DNA of 64,000 bases. It comes from an uncultured Gammaproteobacteria bacterium (GTDB taxonomy: Bacteria > Pseudomonadota > Gammaproteobacteria > Arenicellales > Poriferihabitantaceae). The position numbers were made by a program, and so were the translations under genes. The notes under the pieces were generated by a model. That model did not search any database and was not told the origin of the DNA. It was given only the letters and a program-made list of their open reading frames with translations. Positions 7,643 to 16,800 of this stretch are shown here, in pieces. The number at the start of each line of letters is the position of its first letter. Position 1 is the stretch's first letter. Where the stretch lies: positions 133,896 to 197,895 of the forward strand of contig CALKKV010000007.1 of the NCBI GenBank assembly GCA_937992195.1, written 5' to 3'.

Positions 7643-10309
7643 TCAGGCTTTCAGCGGATTGATCTTGTCAATATCAACGTTATATTTCTGCAATGCTTCA
7701 CTCACTACTTTTGCAGGAAGCTTCTCCTGCTCCACCAGAGATTGCAAAGCAGTGGTTAAGACATGATAGCGGTCGACCTCAAAAAATTGTCGCAATTTTT
7801 CTCTGGTGTCGCTTCGTCCATAGCCGTCTGTGCCGAGGACATGGTATTGGCTCGGAACCCAAGCACGAATCTGATCGGCGTATAACTTCATATAGTCTGT
7901 TGTCGCAATAGTTGGGCCTTCGGTATTCTCGAGACACATTTCGACATAACTTTTCTTTGGTTCAGACTCAGGGTGCAGTCGGTTATAGCGATCAACATCT
8001 TGACCATCTCGCGCAAGTTCGTTAAAGCTGGTCACGCTCCAGATATCTGTATCGACACCATATTCCTCGGTCAGTAAATCCGCTGCTGTCTCGACCTCAC
8101 GTAAGATCGTTCCACTACCCATCAGCTGAACTTTAAGTTTGTTGCCTTTCTTCGAAGTGGACTTTAGTAAATACATTCCACGCAATACGCCTTCTTCAAC
8201 GCCTTTGGGCATTGGTGGATGTACGTAGTTTTCGTTCATTACTGTGATGTAGTAATAAATGCTTTCCTGTTCACCATACATTCGGCGCATGCCGTCTCGA
8301 ATAATAATCGCTAGCTCGTAGCTATAGGTAGGATCGTAAGAAATACAGTTTGGTACGGTCCCGGAAAGAATGAGGCTGTGTCCGTCCTGATGTTGTAAAC
8401 CCTCGCCAGCAAGGGTAGTGCGCCCGGAAGTGCCGCCTAAAATGAAACCTTTGGCTCTGCTGTCGCCCGCAGCCCAACATAGATCACCTACTCGTTGGAA
8501 ACCAAACATTGAGTAGAGAATAAAAAATGGAATCGTATGCAGATCGTGATTGCTATACGATGTTCCAGCCGCAATCCATGAACTCATTGCTCCTGCTTCG
8601 TTAATACCTTCCTGTAGCACCTGTCCACCTTTATCCTCTCGATAAAACATGAGCTGATCTGAATCAACAGGTTCGTAAAGTTGTCCTTTTGGAGAGTAAA
8701 TGCCCAACTGCCTAAACATGCCCTCCATACCAAAAGTGCGGGACTCATCTGGAATAATCGGCACGATATGTTTTTTGATGTCTTCGTCTCGTACAAGCGC
8801 AGACAAAATACGGACAAATGCCATGGTGGTAGATATTTCCCGTTCTCCTGTCCCCTCAAGTTGAGAATCGAACAAACTCAAATCGGGAACTTTAAAACGC
8901 GGCTTCGAGCCCATTGATCTGGCCGGTAAAAAACCACCTAAGGCTTCTCGACGCGCCAGCATATACTCAATCTCTGGTGAGTCATCTGGTGGGCGATAGA
9001 ACGGGGCTTCGGCAACTTCTTTATCAGATAAAGGAATGTTAAAACGATCTCGAAATGCCAGCATCGCTTCCTCACCCATTTTCTTTTGCTGGTGAGTAGT
9101 GTTTTGTCCTTCGCCGGCTTCACCCATTCCATAGCCTTTCACCGTTTTCGCAAGAATTACCGTGGGCTGCCCCTTGTGCTGCGTAGCAGAGGCGTAGGCA
9201 GCATAAAGTTTATGTGGGTCGTGTCCGCCTCGATTTAAACGCCAGATATCTTCGTCCGACATATTGGAAACCATCTCCAAAAGCTTCGGGTGTTTGCCGA
9301 AGAATTTTTCACGAACGTAGGCGCCGTCATTCGCTTTGAAAGCCTGATATTCGCCATCTACAGCATCTTCCATTCGGTGCTGCAGCAAGCCTTCGTCATC
9401 TCTAGCAAGTAGTGGATCCCAATATGAGCCCCAAATGACTTTGATCACATTCCATCCAGCGCCCCGGAAGTCACTTTCCAATTCCTGGATTATTTTTCCA
9501 TTTCCTCGAACCGGTCCATCCAGCCGCTGCAAATTACAGTTCACTACAAAGACGAGATTATCCAGATTTTCTCGGCCGGCAACAGACAATGCACCAACTG
9601 ACTCTGGTTCGTCCATCTCACCATCACCAAGGAAAGCCCATATTTTTCTATCTCCTGCATCAATCAACCCGCGGTTATGGAGGTACTTCATATAGCGTGC
9701 CTGATAAATCGCCATGATTGGGCCAAGTCCCATTGATACCGTTGGAAACTGCCAAAATTCTTGCATCAGCCAAGGGTGAGGATAGGACGACAGTCCTTTA
9801 CCATCCACTTCTTGACGGAACAGCCGCAGTTTATCTGCGCCCATCCTGCCTTCCAGATAGGCTCTTGCATAGATTCCTGGCGCAGAGTGGCCTTGAATAA
9901 ACAGCATATCGCCAAGCTGCTTTTCAGACGAGGCTCGCCAAAAATGATTAAAACCAACATCATATAAAGTAGCCGCCGAGGCAAAACTTGCAATATGGCC
10001 GCCAAGCTCAGAGGAGATGCGATTCGCTTTGACAACCATCGCCATTGCATTCCAGCGAATAAGAGCGCGAATACGCCGCTCCAAGGCATGATCGCCAGGG
10101 CTGCGTTGCTCCATATGGGGCGGGATTGTGTTCACATAGGCCGTGTTCGCCTGATAAGGGATATGCACGCCGTTTCGACGAGCATTATCAATTAATGATT
10201 CGATGAGAAAATGAGCGCGCTCTCCGCCTTCACGCTGGATCACAGCGGTCAATGCTTCGAGCCATTCCTGGGTTTCTCCAGGGTCAGAATCAAGACGAGG
10301 CTCTTTCAT
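7643..10309 (-). CDS. aceE: Pyruvate dehydrogenase E1 component, homodimeric type
   Basis: The thiamine-diphosphate-dependent E1 decarboxylates pyruvate and reductively acetylates the E2 lipoyl group. The TPP-binding segment GDGEMDEPES ... FVVNCNLQRLDGP is present, as are the long AceE-type regions (GMEGMFRQLGIYSP, GTSGRTTLAGEGLQHQDGH). From the start chosen here the protein has 888 residues, close to 887 in E. coli. The frame could extend 16 codons to an ATG at 10357, but that ATG overlaps a TATAAT hexamer, and the shorter form starting MKEPRLD matches the family. No strong Shine-Dalgarno precedes either start. It is the first gene of aceE-aceF-lpdA. No pdhR-type regulator is nearby. Confidence 0.95.
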   Translation of the reverse strand: MKEPRLDSDPGETQEWLEALTAVIQREGGERAHFLIESLIDNARRNGVHIPYQANTAYVNTIPPHMEQRSPGDHALERRIRALIRWNAMAMVVKANRISSELGGHIASFASAATLYDVGFNHFWRASSEKQLGDMLFIQGHSAPGIYARAYLEGRMGADKLRLFRQEVDGKGLSSYPHPWLMQEFWQFPTVSMGLGPIMAIYQARYMKYLHNRGLIDAGDRKIWAFLGDGEMDEPESVGALSVAGRENLDNLVFVVNCNLQRLDGPVRGNGKIIQELESDFRGAGWNVIKVIWGSYWDPLLARDDEGLLQHRMEDAVDGEYQAFKANDGAYVREKFFGKHPKLLEMVSNMSDEDIWRLNRGGHDPHKLYAAYASATQHKGQPTVILAKTVKGYGMGEAGEGQNTTHQQKKMGEEAMLAFRDRFNIPLSDKEVAEAPFYRPPDDSPEIEYMLARREALGGFLPARSMGSKPRFKVPDLSLFDSQLEGTGEREISTTMAFVRILSALVRDEDIKKHIVPIIPDESRTFGMEGMFRQLGIYSPKGQLYEPVDSDQLMFYREDKGGQVLQEGINEAGAMSSWIAAGTSYSNHDLHTIPFFILYSMFGFQRVGDLCWAAGDSRAKGFILGGTSGRTTLAGEGLQHQDGHSLILSGTVPNCISYDPTYSYELAIIIRDGMRRMYGEQESIYYYITVMNENYVHPPMPKGVEEGVLRGMYLLKSTSKKGNKLKVQLMGSGTILREVETAADLLTEEYGVDTDIWSVTSFNELARDGQDVDRYNRLHPESEPKKSYVEMCLENTEGPTIATTDYMKLYADQIRAWVPSQYHVLGTDGYGRSDTREKLRQFFEVDRYHVLTTALQSLVEQEKLPAKVVSEALQKYNVDIDKINPLKA

Positions 10310-10355
10310 AGATTTTTTAACTATAGAATTGATAGGATTATTTTTGTTGCGTCTC

Positions 10356-10364
10356 ATTATACCA
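10356..10364 (-). promoter_or_regulatory. Extended -10 promoter for aceE-aceF-lpdA
   Basis: On the minus strand the bases read TGGTATAAT, a perfect extended -10 element. It would place the transcript start near 10349 and give a ~40-nt leader before the ATG at 10309. It overlaps the alternative upstream ATG (10357), which argues that this ATG is not a start codon. No convincing -35 is seen. Motif is seen; activity is inferred. Confidence 0.55.
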
Positions 10365-10449
10365 GCTAGCTGTTTTAATCCGGGGAATTGCAGCGACCTT
10401 GGATTCGGATATCTGCGATATAGAGGCTTATCCTTGGCCTCGGGAATAG

Positions 10450-10478
10450 TTGTAAAAAGCGGCTCTTTTGGCTACACT
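10450..10478 (+). promoter_or_regulatory. Sigma-70 type promoter for rpsF operon
   Basis: TTGTAA (10450-10455) and TACACT (10473-10478) are separated by exactly 17 bases, facing rpsF. The start point would be near 10485, giving a leader of about 85 nt before the rpsF ATG, room for the S6:S18 autoregulatory structure known in other bacteria. Spacing and hexamers are seen; use in vivo is inference. Confidence 0.6.
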
Positions 10479-10570
10479 CCGCGCTCGTTTTATCCTACCA
10501 ACTCCTCTCTTCACCCGATTGTGCGTGTTATGTGCTTTCTCGGGGAAGAATTAACCCTTAAGGAGATCCT

Positions 10571-11053
10571 ATGCGACACTATGAGATTGTTTTTCTGGTC
10601 CATCCCGATCAGAGCGAACAAGTACCGGCAATGATTAATCGGTATAAAGAAATGGTTGCCACCGGCGAAGGCCAGGTGCACCGCACTGAAGATTGGGGCC
10701 GCAGGCGCCTCGCCTACTCGATCAATGATGTGCATAAAGCACATTACGTCATGATCAACATTGAATGTTCCCTGGAAGTGCTCCGAGAAATCGAGCGTAA
10801 CTTCAAGTTTAATGACTCAATTTTGCGTCATTTGGTGATCAAGCAAAAATCCGCCCAGACTGAAGAGTCTCCGTTTGCCAAAGCGAAAGCGGAAGAAGAT
10901 CGTCTTGATGAAGAGAAGCGAAAGTCAGCTGAAGCTCGTTCATCTAATGCCAAAGATGATGAAGAGGAAAGTAACGGTGAGGTTGAAGTCGCTGAAGTTG
11001 CTAGTAACGGCGAAGAAACTGTATCTGCTAATTTAGAAGAGGAGAAATCATAA
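10571..11053 (+). CDS. rpsF: 30S ribosomal protein S6 with long acidic C-terminal tail
   Basis: S6 binds the central domain of 16S rRNA together with S18. The core fold is clear ([20 protein letters not shown], then [13 protein letters not shown] and ILRHLVIK, residues 1-95). After it comes a ~65-residue low-complexity tail rich in Glu, Lys, Ala and Asp, ending LEEEKS; total length is 160 against about 131-135 in E. coli. In E. coli, RimK adds glutamates post-translationally to S6; here much of the acidity is encoded. A strong ribosome-binding site AAGGAG lies at 10559-10564. The stop overlaps the rpsR start by one base (TAATG), so S18 translation is coupled. Confidence 0.96.
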   Translation: MRHYEIVFLVHPDQSEQVPAMINRYKEMVATGEGQVHRTEDWGRRRLAYSINDVHKAHYVMINIECSLEVLREIERNFKFNDSILRHLVIKQKSAQTEESPFAKAKAEEDRLDEEKRKSAEARSSNAKDDEEESNGEVEVAEVASNGEETVSANLEEEKS

Positions 11054-11316
11054 TGGCGTTCAAAAAGAAAAAAGGTAGCGCTCCACGTCGGTCATTCCAG
11101 CGTCGTCCTCGTTTTTGTAAGTTCACTGCAGAGGGTATCGAATCAATTGATTACAAAGATCTGGAAATTTTGAAATCCAATATTAGTGAGACGGGCAAGA
11201 TCCTTCCGCGCCGGACAACTGGCACAAAGGCTCATTTTCAGCGTCAATTAGCGACAGCTATCAAGCGTGCTCGATTCCTTGCCCTGATTCCTTACACCGA
11301 CCAGCACGATAACTAG
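11053..11316 (+). CDS. rpsR: 30S ribosomal protein S18
   Basis: S18 forms the S6:S18 heterodimer on the 30S platform. The protein is short and very basic, with the family block [20 protein letters not shown], then [19 protein letters not shown] and [12 protein letters not shown]. Length of 87 residues is slightly above the E. coli 75, owing to a basic N-terminal extension. The ATG overlaps the rpsF stop codon by one base. The gap to rplI is only 8 bases, containing AGGAG immediately ahead of the rplI start, so rpsF-rpsR-rplI form one operon. Confidence 0.96.
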   Translation: MAFKKKKGSAPRRSFQRRPRFCKFTAEGIESIDYKDLEILKSNISETGKILPRRTTGTKAHFQRQLATAIKRARFLALIPYTDQHDN

Positions 11317-11324
11317 GAGTTACT

Positions 11325-11894
11325 ATGGAAATCATACTACTTGAAAAGATCCAGAATCTTGGTGATCTGGGAGAGCTGGTCAATGTGAAAAATGGCTACG
11401 CTCGCAATTACCTCATTCCGCAAAAGAAGGCTGTACGTGCAACCGAAGACGCTAAAGCGTTGGTGGAAGATAAACGCCGTCAGCTTGCTGAAGAAGAGAG
11501 TAAACGTGTTGAAGCCGCCAAGGCGCGCGCTGATCTCGCTGTGAAAGAAATTTCTGTCAGCAGACTTTGCAGTGCTGAAGGTAAGTTATACGGCTCTGTT
11601 ACCCCGGCGGATATCGCTGAGACCATGACAGAAGGTGGTTCTAATATTGAAAAATCGGAAGTTTTTCTACCCGAAGGTCCGATCAAAAATACAGGAGACT
11701 TTGAAGCCGATGTTATTTTGCATCCTGAGGTGCGTTTCGCAGTAAAGGTGCATGTGGCGGGTGAAGAAGGTGAAGCACCCGAAGGGTACATCGATGATAC
11801 ACCTGCTGAGCCGGTTCCTGCTCCAGTGGATGCAGACGACAACGTGCCAGCAGAAGATGCTGAAGAACCTGAAACAGAGGAATCTACCTCTTAA
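11325..11894 (+). CDS. rplI: 50S ribosomal protein L9 with C-terminal extension
   Basis: L9 binds 23S rRNA domain V near the L1 stalk and helps reading-frame maintenance. The N-terminal domain (MEIILLEKIQNLGDLGELVN, then GYARNYLIPQKKA) and the long connecting helix are standard, followed by the C-terminal domain with LYGSVTPADIAE. After the normal end near residue 149 there is a ~40-residue acidic, proline-rich tail. E. coli L9 lacks this, so the protein is 189 residues rather than about 149. A good ribosome-binding site precedes the ATG. A strong terminator follows at 11921. The acidic tails on S6 and L9 in one operon are noted in Part 2. Confidence 0.95.
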   Translation: MEIILLEKIQNLGDLGELVNVKNGYARNYLIPQKKAVRATEDAKALVEDKRRQLAEEESKRVEAAKARADLAVKEISVSRLCSAEGKLYGSVTPADIAETMTEGGSNIEKSEVFLPEGPIKNTGDFEADVILHPEVRFAVKVHVAGEEGEAPEGYIDDTPAEPVPAPVDADDNVPAEDAEEPETEESTS

Positions 11895-11920
11895 GGTTCG
11901 ATTGTAAGTTGTTGAAATCT

Positions 11921-11946
11921 AAAAAGCGCCTTCTGGCGCTTTTTTA
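11921..11946 (+). terminator. Rho-independent terminator of rpsF-rpsR-rplI
   Basis: AAAAAGCGCC and GGCGCTTTTT pair perfectly around a TTCT tetraloop, with a run of six T at 11941-11946. It sits 27 bases after the rplI stop and separates the ribosomal operon from dnaB. The A-run on the 5' side would let it work weakly in the other direction as well. Confidence 0.9.
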
Positions 11947-12031
11947 GTTTTTGGATGAGATTTAATTTTCTACCGAGCTAGGGTGTAGTATTTCATCATT
12001 CACCGCTGAACTTTGCTGAGCCAATCATCGG

Positions 12032-12037
12032 TATAAT
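12032..12037 (+). promoter_or_regulatory. Candidate -10 box for dnaB
   Basis: A perfect TATAAT lies 45 bases before the dnaB ATG, downstream of the rplI terminator where a new promoter is expected. There is no clear -35 hexamer at 16-18 bases and no TGn extension, so this is a weak call from position and one hexamer. Confidence 0.4.
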
Positions 12038-12082
12038 CTGACTTTGCAGTTGAATCTAGAATCTTAATGATGGTTTTTATAA

Positions 12083-13462
12083 ATGGTTAGTGAAGTTGCC
12101 GAGCTGGTATCAGGTTCAGCCAAATTACCGCCTCAGGCGATGGAGGCCGAGCAGTCACTGCTGGGTGGACTATTGCTCGACAATCGACACTGGGATTTAG
12201 TTACCGAGCAAGTTGGTGTTACTGATTTCTACAGTCAAAATCATCGCCTTATATTCGAAGCGATCCGTGGTTTGCAAGTAGCCAATGATCCCGCAGATGT
12301 TGTCACCGTGTCTGAGTGGTTAGAGCAAAGTGGTCAATTAGATACCGCTGGTGGTCTTGCATACGTTGGGACTTTGGCAAATAACACCCCAAGCACTGCA
12401 AATATTCTGACCTATGCCAAGATTGTTCGCGAACGCGCAATTCTGCGCTCATTGATTTCGGCGGCGAATGATATTTCCGACGCTGCTTATACGCCTGAAG
12501 GTCGGACTCCACGCGAAGTTCTTGACCACGCTGAAAAGCTGGTATTCGATATCTCAGAACGTGATGGCAGAAGCAGACAGGGGTTTACCTCTATTCAAGA
12601 CCTGTTAACGCTGGCAATCGATCGGATAGAAGAGCTGTTTGAATCGAAGGAATCGGTAACCGGTATTCCAACGGGTTTTACTGATCTTGATGAAATGACT
12701 TCAGGACTACAACGCGGGGATTTAGTTGTTGTCGCTGGCCGTCCTTCGATGGGGAAAACTTCCTTCGCAATGAATATCGCCGAATACGTTGCTTTGGAGA
12801 GAAAACTTCCGGTTGCTGTGTTCAGTATGGAGATGCCGGGAGAAGCACTATCAATGCGTATGCTTTCTTCTATTGGTCGCATTAATTCGAATAAAATTCG
12901 AACGGGCAGGTTGGGAGATGACGATTGGCCTCGTTTGAATTCTGCCGTTGGGTTGCTTGATAAAGCGCCAATGTTTATCGATGATTCCGCGGGGCTGAAT
13001 CCTCTTGATCTTCGTTCCCGTGCGCGCAGGCTAGTGAAAGAGCATAACGAATTGGGGCTTATTGTTATTGACTATCTACAGTTGATGCAAGCTTCGGATA
13101 GCTCGGAAAACAGAGCCACTGAAATATCGATGATGACCCGATCTTTAAAGATGCTCGCCAAGGAGCTTAACGTTCCAGTGGTGATTTTATCTCAGCTTAA
13201 TCGTAGCCTTGAACAACGTCCAAATAAACGTCCAATCATGTCTGATTTACGAGAGTCAGGAGCAATTGAGCAGGACGCTGATGTTATTTTATTTGTCTAC
13301 CGTGATGAAGTTTATAACGAAGACACCGATCAGAAAGGGGTTGCCGAGATTATCATTGGTAAGCAGAGAAATGGTCCGATCGGAACAACGAGATTGACGT
13401 TTCGCGGAGAATTCACAAGATTTGAAAATTTTACTTCAGCGGAGTTTGCGCCAAATTTCTAA
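12083..13462 (+). CDS. dnaB: Replicative DNA helicase DnaB
   Basis: DnaB is the hexameric 5'-3' helicase that unwinds the fork and recruits primase. The N-terminal helical domain (PPQAMEAEQSLLGGLLLDN, residues ~16-110) is followed by a RecA-like ATPase with Walker A GRPSMGKTS, Walker B LIVIDYLQLM, the arginine-finger region and SDLRESGAIEQDADVI. No intein interrupts the Walker A region. At 459 residues it is of normal length. The ATG at 12083 has no clear Shine-Dalgarno. It is followed by alr after 21 bases, the same dnaB-alr neighbourhood seen in many gammaproteobacteria. Confidence 0.96.
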   Translation: MVSEVAELVSGSAKLPPQAMEAEQSLLGGLLLDNRHWDLVTEQVGVTDFYSQNHRLIFEAIRGLQVANDPADVVTVSEWLEQSGQLDTAGGLAYVGTLANNTPSTANILTYAKIVRERAILRSLISAANDISDAAYTPEGRTPREVLDHAEKLVFDISERDGRSRQGFTSIQDLLTLAIDRIEELFESKESVTGIPTGFTDLDEMTSGLQRGDLVVVAGRPSMGKTSFAMNIAEYVALERKLPVAVFSMEMPGEALSMRMLSSIGRINSNKIRTGRLGDDDWPRLNSAVGLLDKAPMFIDDSAGLNPLDLRSRARRLVKEHNELGLIVIDYLQLMQASDSSENRATEISMMTRSLKMLAKELNVPVVILSQLNRSLEQRPNKRPIMSDLRESGAIEQDADVILFVYRDEVYNEDTDQKGVAEIIIGKQRNGPIGTTRLTFRGEFTRFENFTSAEFAPNF

Positions 13463-13483
13463 GGCCAGATTTTCTGTTATAGC

Positions 13484-14581
13484 ATGGTAGACATGACGAA
13501 CAGTGTTTGGCGGACGAGAGCCTTGATCAGTCGTTCTGCACTGGCGCAAAATATCACCGCAATTCGGCGCTTCTCAAAGTCAGCCAAATTGTATGCGGTG
13601 GTGAAAGCAAATGCTTACGGTCACGGAGTTGCTCAACTTGCAGAGTGTGATTCGATAGTCGATGGGTTTGCAGTAGCCACCATTGAAGAAGGCACCGAAC
13701 TTCGTCAGATGATTTCAGATACGACACCAATCATGGTGTTGTCAGAATTCAATCACCGAAATCAAATTCCATTGTACCAGCAACATTGTCTGCAGATAGT
13801 TATTCACCATGTTGAACAATTAGACTGGCTTGAGTCATATAAAATAGCGAATAATGATTCCCGACTTGCGGCCTGGATAAAGTTTGATACTGGAATGAAC
13901 AGGCTTGGTTTTTCGGTGGAATCAGCGGATAGTTTCATTCGGCGTTATAGAAACCTTGAGTGCATCGAGCATTGCGGAATTATGTCTCACCTTGCTAGTG
14001 CTGATGAGCCTGGGCACGATCAAACACGATCGCAGTTTGAGCTATTTTCGCAACTACAGCGTTTCCCATTTCCGTTGATGTCATTAAGCAATTCAGCCGG
14101 CGTATTAACACTGGATTGCCTTGAAAAATCTTTAGTCAGGCCAGGAATCTTGCTCTATGGAGCTTCTCCCATTGCGAAGTATCAAAAACACTTTACCCCT
14201 GTGATGACACTTCAAAGTCGATTGATCGATATAAAGAACGTTAAGCCTGGAGACACGGTTGGGTACGGTGGGACCTGGACTGCGAGTAAAGCCGGTAAGA
14301 TTGGTGTTGTTGCATGCGGCTATGCCGATGGTTATCCAAGACTTGCCAGCAATCGTGGTCAGGTTTTCGTCAATACAAAGATCGCCCGTGTTTTGGGCCG
14401 GGTTTCTATGGACACGATGGTCGTAGATTTGAGCAATCACCACGCCGTGGCGCGTGGCGATATCGTCGAGTTGTGGGGCAAGCATATTTCAATAGGTTCA
14501 GTTGCAGAGTGGTCAGAAACCATTCCGTATGAGCTGTTTTGTAAGGTTGGCGCTCGCGTGCCGAGAATAGCCGTGGCGTAA
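13484..14581 (+). CDS. alr: Alanine racemase
   Basis: This PLP enzyme interconverts L- and D-alanine, supplying D-Ala for peptidoglycan. The PLP lysine is in AVVKANAYGHG (Lys41), and the second catalytic residue, a tyrosine, is in TVGYGGTW near residue 260; SMDTMVVDL and a C-terminal beta domain complete the fold. Length is 365, normal. The start is probably the ATG at 13484; a second ATG nine bases later would remove only three residues. It lies between dnaB and radA, all on the same strand. With a single alr visible, it is presumably the biosynthetic (Alr) rather than a catabolic (DadX) enzyme, but that cannot be settled from this window. Confidence 0.95.
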   Translation: MVDMTNSVWRTRALISRSALAQNITAIRRFSKSAKLYAVVKANAYGHGVAQLAECDSIVDGFAVATIEEGTELRQMISDTTPIMVLSEFNHRNQIPLYQQHCLQIVIHHVEQLDWLESYKIANNDSRLAAWIKFDTGMNRLGFSVESADSFIRRYRNLECIEHCGIMSHLASADEPGHDQTRSQFELFSQLQRFPFPLMSLSNSAGVLTLDCLEKSLVRPGILLYGASPIAKYQKHFTPVMTLQSRLIDIKNVKPGDTVGYGGTWTASKAGKIGVVACGYADGYPRLASNRGQVFVNTKIARVLGRVSMDTMVVDLSNHHAVARGDIVELWGKHISIGSVAEWSETIPYELFCKVGARVPRIAVA

Positions 14582-14628
14582 GAAAGTCGAAGCAGTTTCT
14601 CTAACGAATAATATTTACTCATTCAACA

Positions 14629-16011
14629 ATGGCAAAGCCAACAACCAAAGCGAAAACAAAATTCTTTTGTAAAGAGTGTGGTAGCGAGAGTCTGAAGTGG
14701 GCTGGACAATGTCCCGAGTGTGAAGAATGGAATACGTTAACGGAGCACGTTGTTCAGGCAAATTCTGGTGTTAATCGTTTCGCTGGATTTGCACCATCTT
14801 CAAAGGTGGCAAAGCTCAGTGAGATTGATATCTCCGAGGTTAAACGCACCTCGAGCGGGAGCGATGAGTTCGATCGTGTGCTGGGAGGCGGCCTGGTTCC
14901 AGGTTCAATTGTATTAATCGGCGGTGACCCCGGAATAGGAAAATCAACTTTACTACTGCAGTATCTCTCTCAAATAAGTGAGCATCATGCGGTTCTTTAC
15001 GTGAGTGGGGAAGAGTCTGCCGAGCAAATCGCTGTGCGTGCACGGCGGCTGGAATTGCCTGGAGATAATTTAGTGGTAATGGCCGAAAATAGGCTCGAGT
15101 CAGCATTGGATGCTGCAGTACAACAGCAACCGGCAGTTCTGGTTGCCGACTCTATTCAAACCTTCTATAGCGATGAACTGACTGCAGCACCAGGCAGCGT
15201 TTCACAGGTGCGAGAGTGCGCTGCAAGGCTCGTAAGGTTTGCCAAGCAAAGTGGCACAACCGTCATTTTGGTTGGCCATGTTACGAAAGAAGGTGCGCTC
15301 GCAGGCCCACGTATCCTGGAGCATATGGTTGATAGTGTTTTGTACTTTGAGGGTGACAGCTCTAGTAGTTTCAGGTTGATCCGTGCGATAAAAAACCGAT
15401 TTGGTGCGGTCAATGAAATCGGTGTGTTTGCTATGACCGAGATGGGGCTTAAGGATGTCACTAACCCATCTGCAATGCTGGTTAGTCGCCATGGGGCGTC
15501 CCGTCCAGGAAGCGTAGTATTGGCCACACAGGAAGGAACACGGCCATTGCTAGTAGAAGTTCAGGCCTTAGTTGATGATAGCGTTCTATCGAATCCCCGA
15601 AGGCTTTGCGTTGGTTTAGAACAAAACAGACTGGCGATGTTACTGGCAATTGTTCATCGCCACGCCGGTGTTTCATTAAATGGTTATGACGTTTTTGCCA
15701 ACGTTGTGGGTGGTGTTCGAATTAGTGAAACCGGTTCTGATTTGGCATTGCTGATGGCCATAATTTCAAGCGTGAGAAATCGACCGGCTGGTAGTGATTT
15801 GGTCGTTTTTGGAGAAGTTGGTCTTTCAGGTGAACTAAGACCCGTGCAGCGAGGTCTTGATAGGCTGAAGGAAGCGCAAAAGCTCGGGTTTGAACGTGCG
15901 CTTGTTCCGGCATCAAATATGCCGGATGAGTCGTCTCGATCAGCGCTGAGTCAGATAGAACTGATTCCCGCTCGCCGGATTGAAGACGCGCTTTCAATAT
16001 TTGATGTATGA
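14629..16011 (+). CDS. radA: DNA repair protein RadA
   Basis: RadA is a RecA-like ATPase that drives branch migration of recombination intermediates. An N-terminal zinc finger (Cys14, Cys17, Cys28, Cys31 in CKECG...CPEC) precedes the RecA-like core with Walker A GGDPGIGKST and the RadA-specific KNRFG motif (AIKNRFGAVNE, near residue 252). A Lon-protease-like C-terminal domain follows, with SDLALLMAIISS and LSGELRPVQRG. Length is 460, as expected. The gene starts 47 bases after alr. All diagnostic motifs are intact, so function is expected to be normal. Confidence 0.96.
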   Translation: MAKPTTKAKTKFFCKECGSESLKWAGQCPECEEWNTLTEHVVQANSGVNRFAGFAPSSKVAKLSEIDISEVKRTSSGSDEFDRVLGGGLVPGSIVLIGGDPGIGKSTLLLQYLSQISEHHAVLYVSGEESAEQIAVRARRLELPGDNLVVMAENRLESALDAAVQQQPAVLVADSIQTFYSDELTAAPGSVSQVRECAARLVRFAKQSGTTVILVGHVTKEGALAGPRILEHMVDSVLYFEGDSSSSFRLIRAIKNRFGAVNEIGVFAMTEMGLKDVTNPSAMLVSRHGASRPGSVVLATQEGTRPLLVEVQALVDDSVLSNPRRLCVGLEQNRLAMLLAIVHRHAGVSLNGYDVFANVVGGVRISETGSDLALLMAIISSVRNRPAGSDLVVFGEVGLSGELRPVQRGLDRLKEAQKLGFERALVPASNMPDESSRSALSQIELIPARRIEDALSIFDV

Positions 16012-16041
16012 TCAATTTACTAACTATATCTGGTACAAAAT

Positions 16042-16749
16042 ATGAGTTTTCTAAAAAAGTCCGTCGTCACTGCTATGGTAATGACATCCTTCGTTCATAC
16101 CGGTGTCGTTTCCGCTCAAGATTTGGCGCTGGACTCAAGCGAAAAGAAATATAGCTATGCAGTGGGCACCCGCCTTGCTCAACAATTAAGCGAGCAATTT
16201 GGTGGAGAAGAAGGTGGTATTAATATGGAAGCACTTGCTGCCGGGATTACTGACGCGATCACTGGCAAGACTCCACAAATGACCGACGAAGAAGCGATCG
16301 CCGCCATTGAAGCAAAGCAACAGGAAAGACTTGCTGAAGCACTCGAAAAATCAAATGAAGCTGCAGCACGGGGCGATGCCTATCGAGAGGAAAATGGCAA
16401 AAAAGAGGGCGTGGTGCAAACCGATAGTGGATTACAGTATCTCGTTGTCTCGAGTGGTGATGCATCTGGTGATCTGCCAGCGGCAGATTCAACCGTGGTC
16501 GTGAATTACAGAGGAACTCTTATTGATGGTACAGAATTCGATAGCTCTTATAATCGTGGAGAGCCTGCTACTTTTTCACTAAGCGGTATTATCCCCGGTT
16601 GGTCGGAGGTGCTGCAATTGATGCGAGCTGGGGATAAGTGGTCCGTGGTAATTCCGCCTGAGCTCGCCTATGGCCCTCGAGGCGCTGGACCACAAATCGG
16701 TCCAAATGAAACCCTGATATTTGATATAGAACTGCTTGAAGTAAAGTAG
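16042..16749 (+). CDS. FKBP-type peptidyl-prolyl isomerase, periplasmic (FkpA/Mip/FklB-like)
   Basis: This enzyme catalyses cis-trans isomerisation of X-Pro bonds and usually assists folding in the periplasm. A signal peptide is visible (basic MSFLKK, hydrophobic core, cleavage likely after VSA, about residue 25). A helical FKBP N-terminal dimerisation domain comes next (SYAVGTRLAQQL, MTDEEAIAAIEAKQQ), then the C-terminal FKBP domain with VVNYRGTLIDGTEFDSSY, then IPGWSEVLQLM, and the closing PNETLIFDIELLEV. Length of 235 fits FkpA/Mip. The gene begins 30 bases after radA and ends at a strong terminator (16771). I do not choose between the fkpA, mip and fklB names. Confidence 0.92.
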   Translation: MSFLKKSVVTAMVMTSFVHTGVVSAQDLALDSSEKKYSYAVGTRLAQQLSEQFGGEEGGINMEALAAGITDAITGKTPQMTDEEAIAAIEAKQQERLAEALEKSNEAAARGDAYREENGKKEGVVQTDSGLQYLVVSSGDASGDLPAADSTVVVNYRGTLIDGTEFDSSYNRGEPATFSLSGIIPGWSEVLQLMRAGDKWSVVIPPELAYGPRGAGPQIGPNETLIFDIELLEVK

Positions 16750-16770
16750 GCATATCTGAGGTTCAAATTA

Positions 16771-16800
16771 GCCTTTAAGCGCGAGCTTAGGGGCTTTTTT
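16771..16800 (+). terminator. Rho-independent terminator after the FKBP gene
   Basis: Ten-base arms (16771-16780 and 16785-16794, two G-U pairs) enclose a GCGA loop and are followed by six T residues. It lies 21 bases after the stop codon and closes the dnaB-alr-radA-FKBP stretch. Confidence 0.85.
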
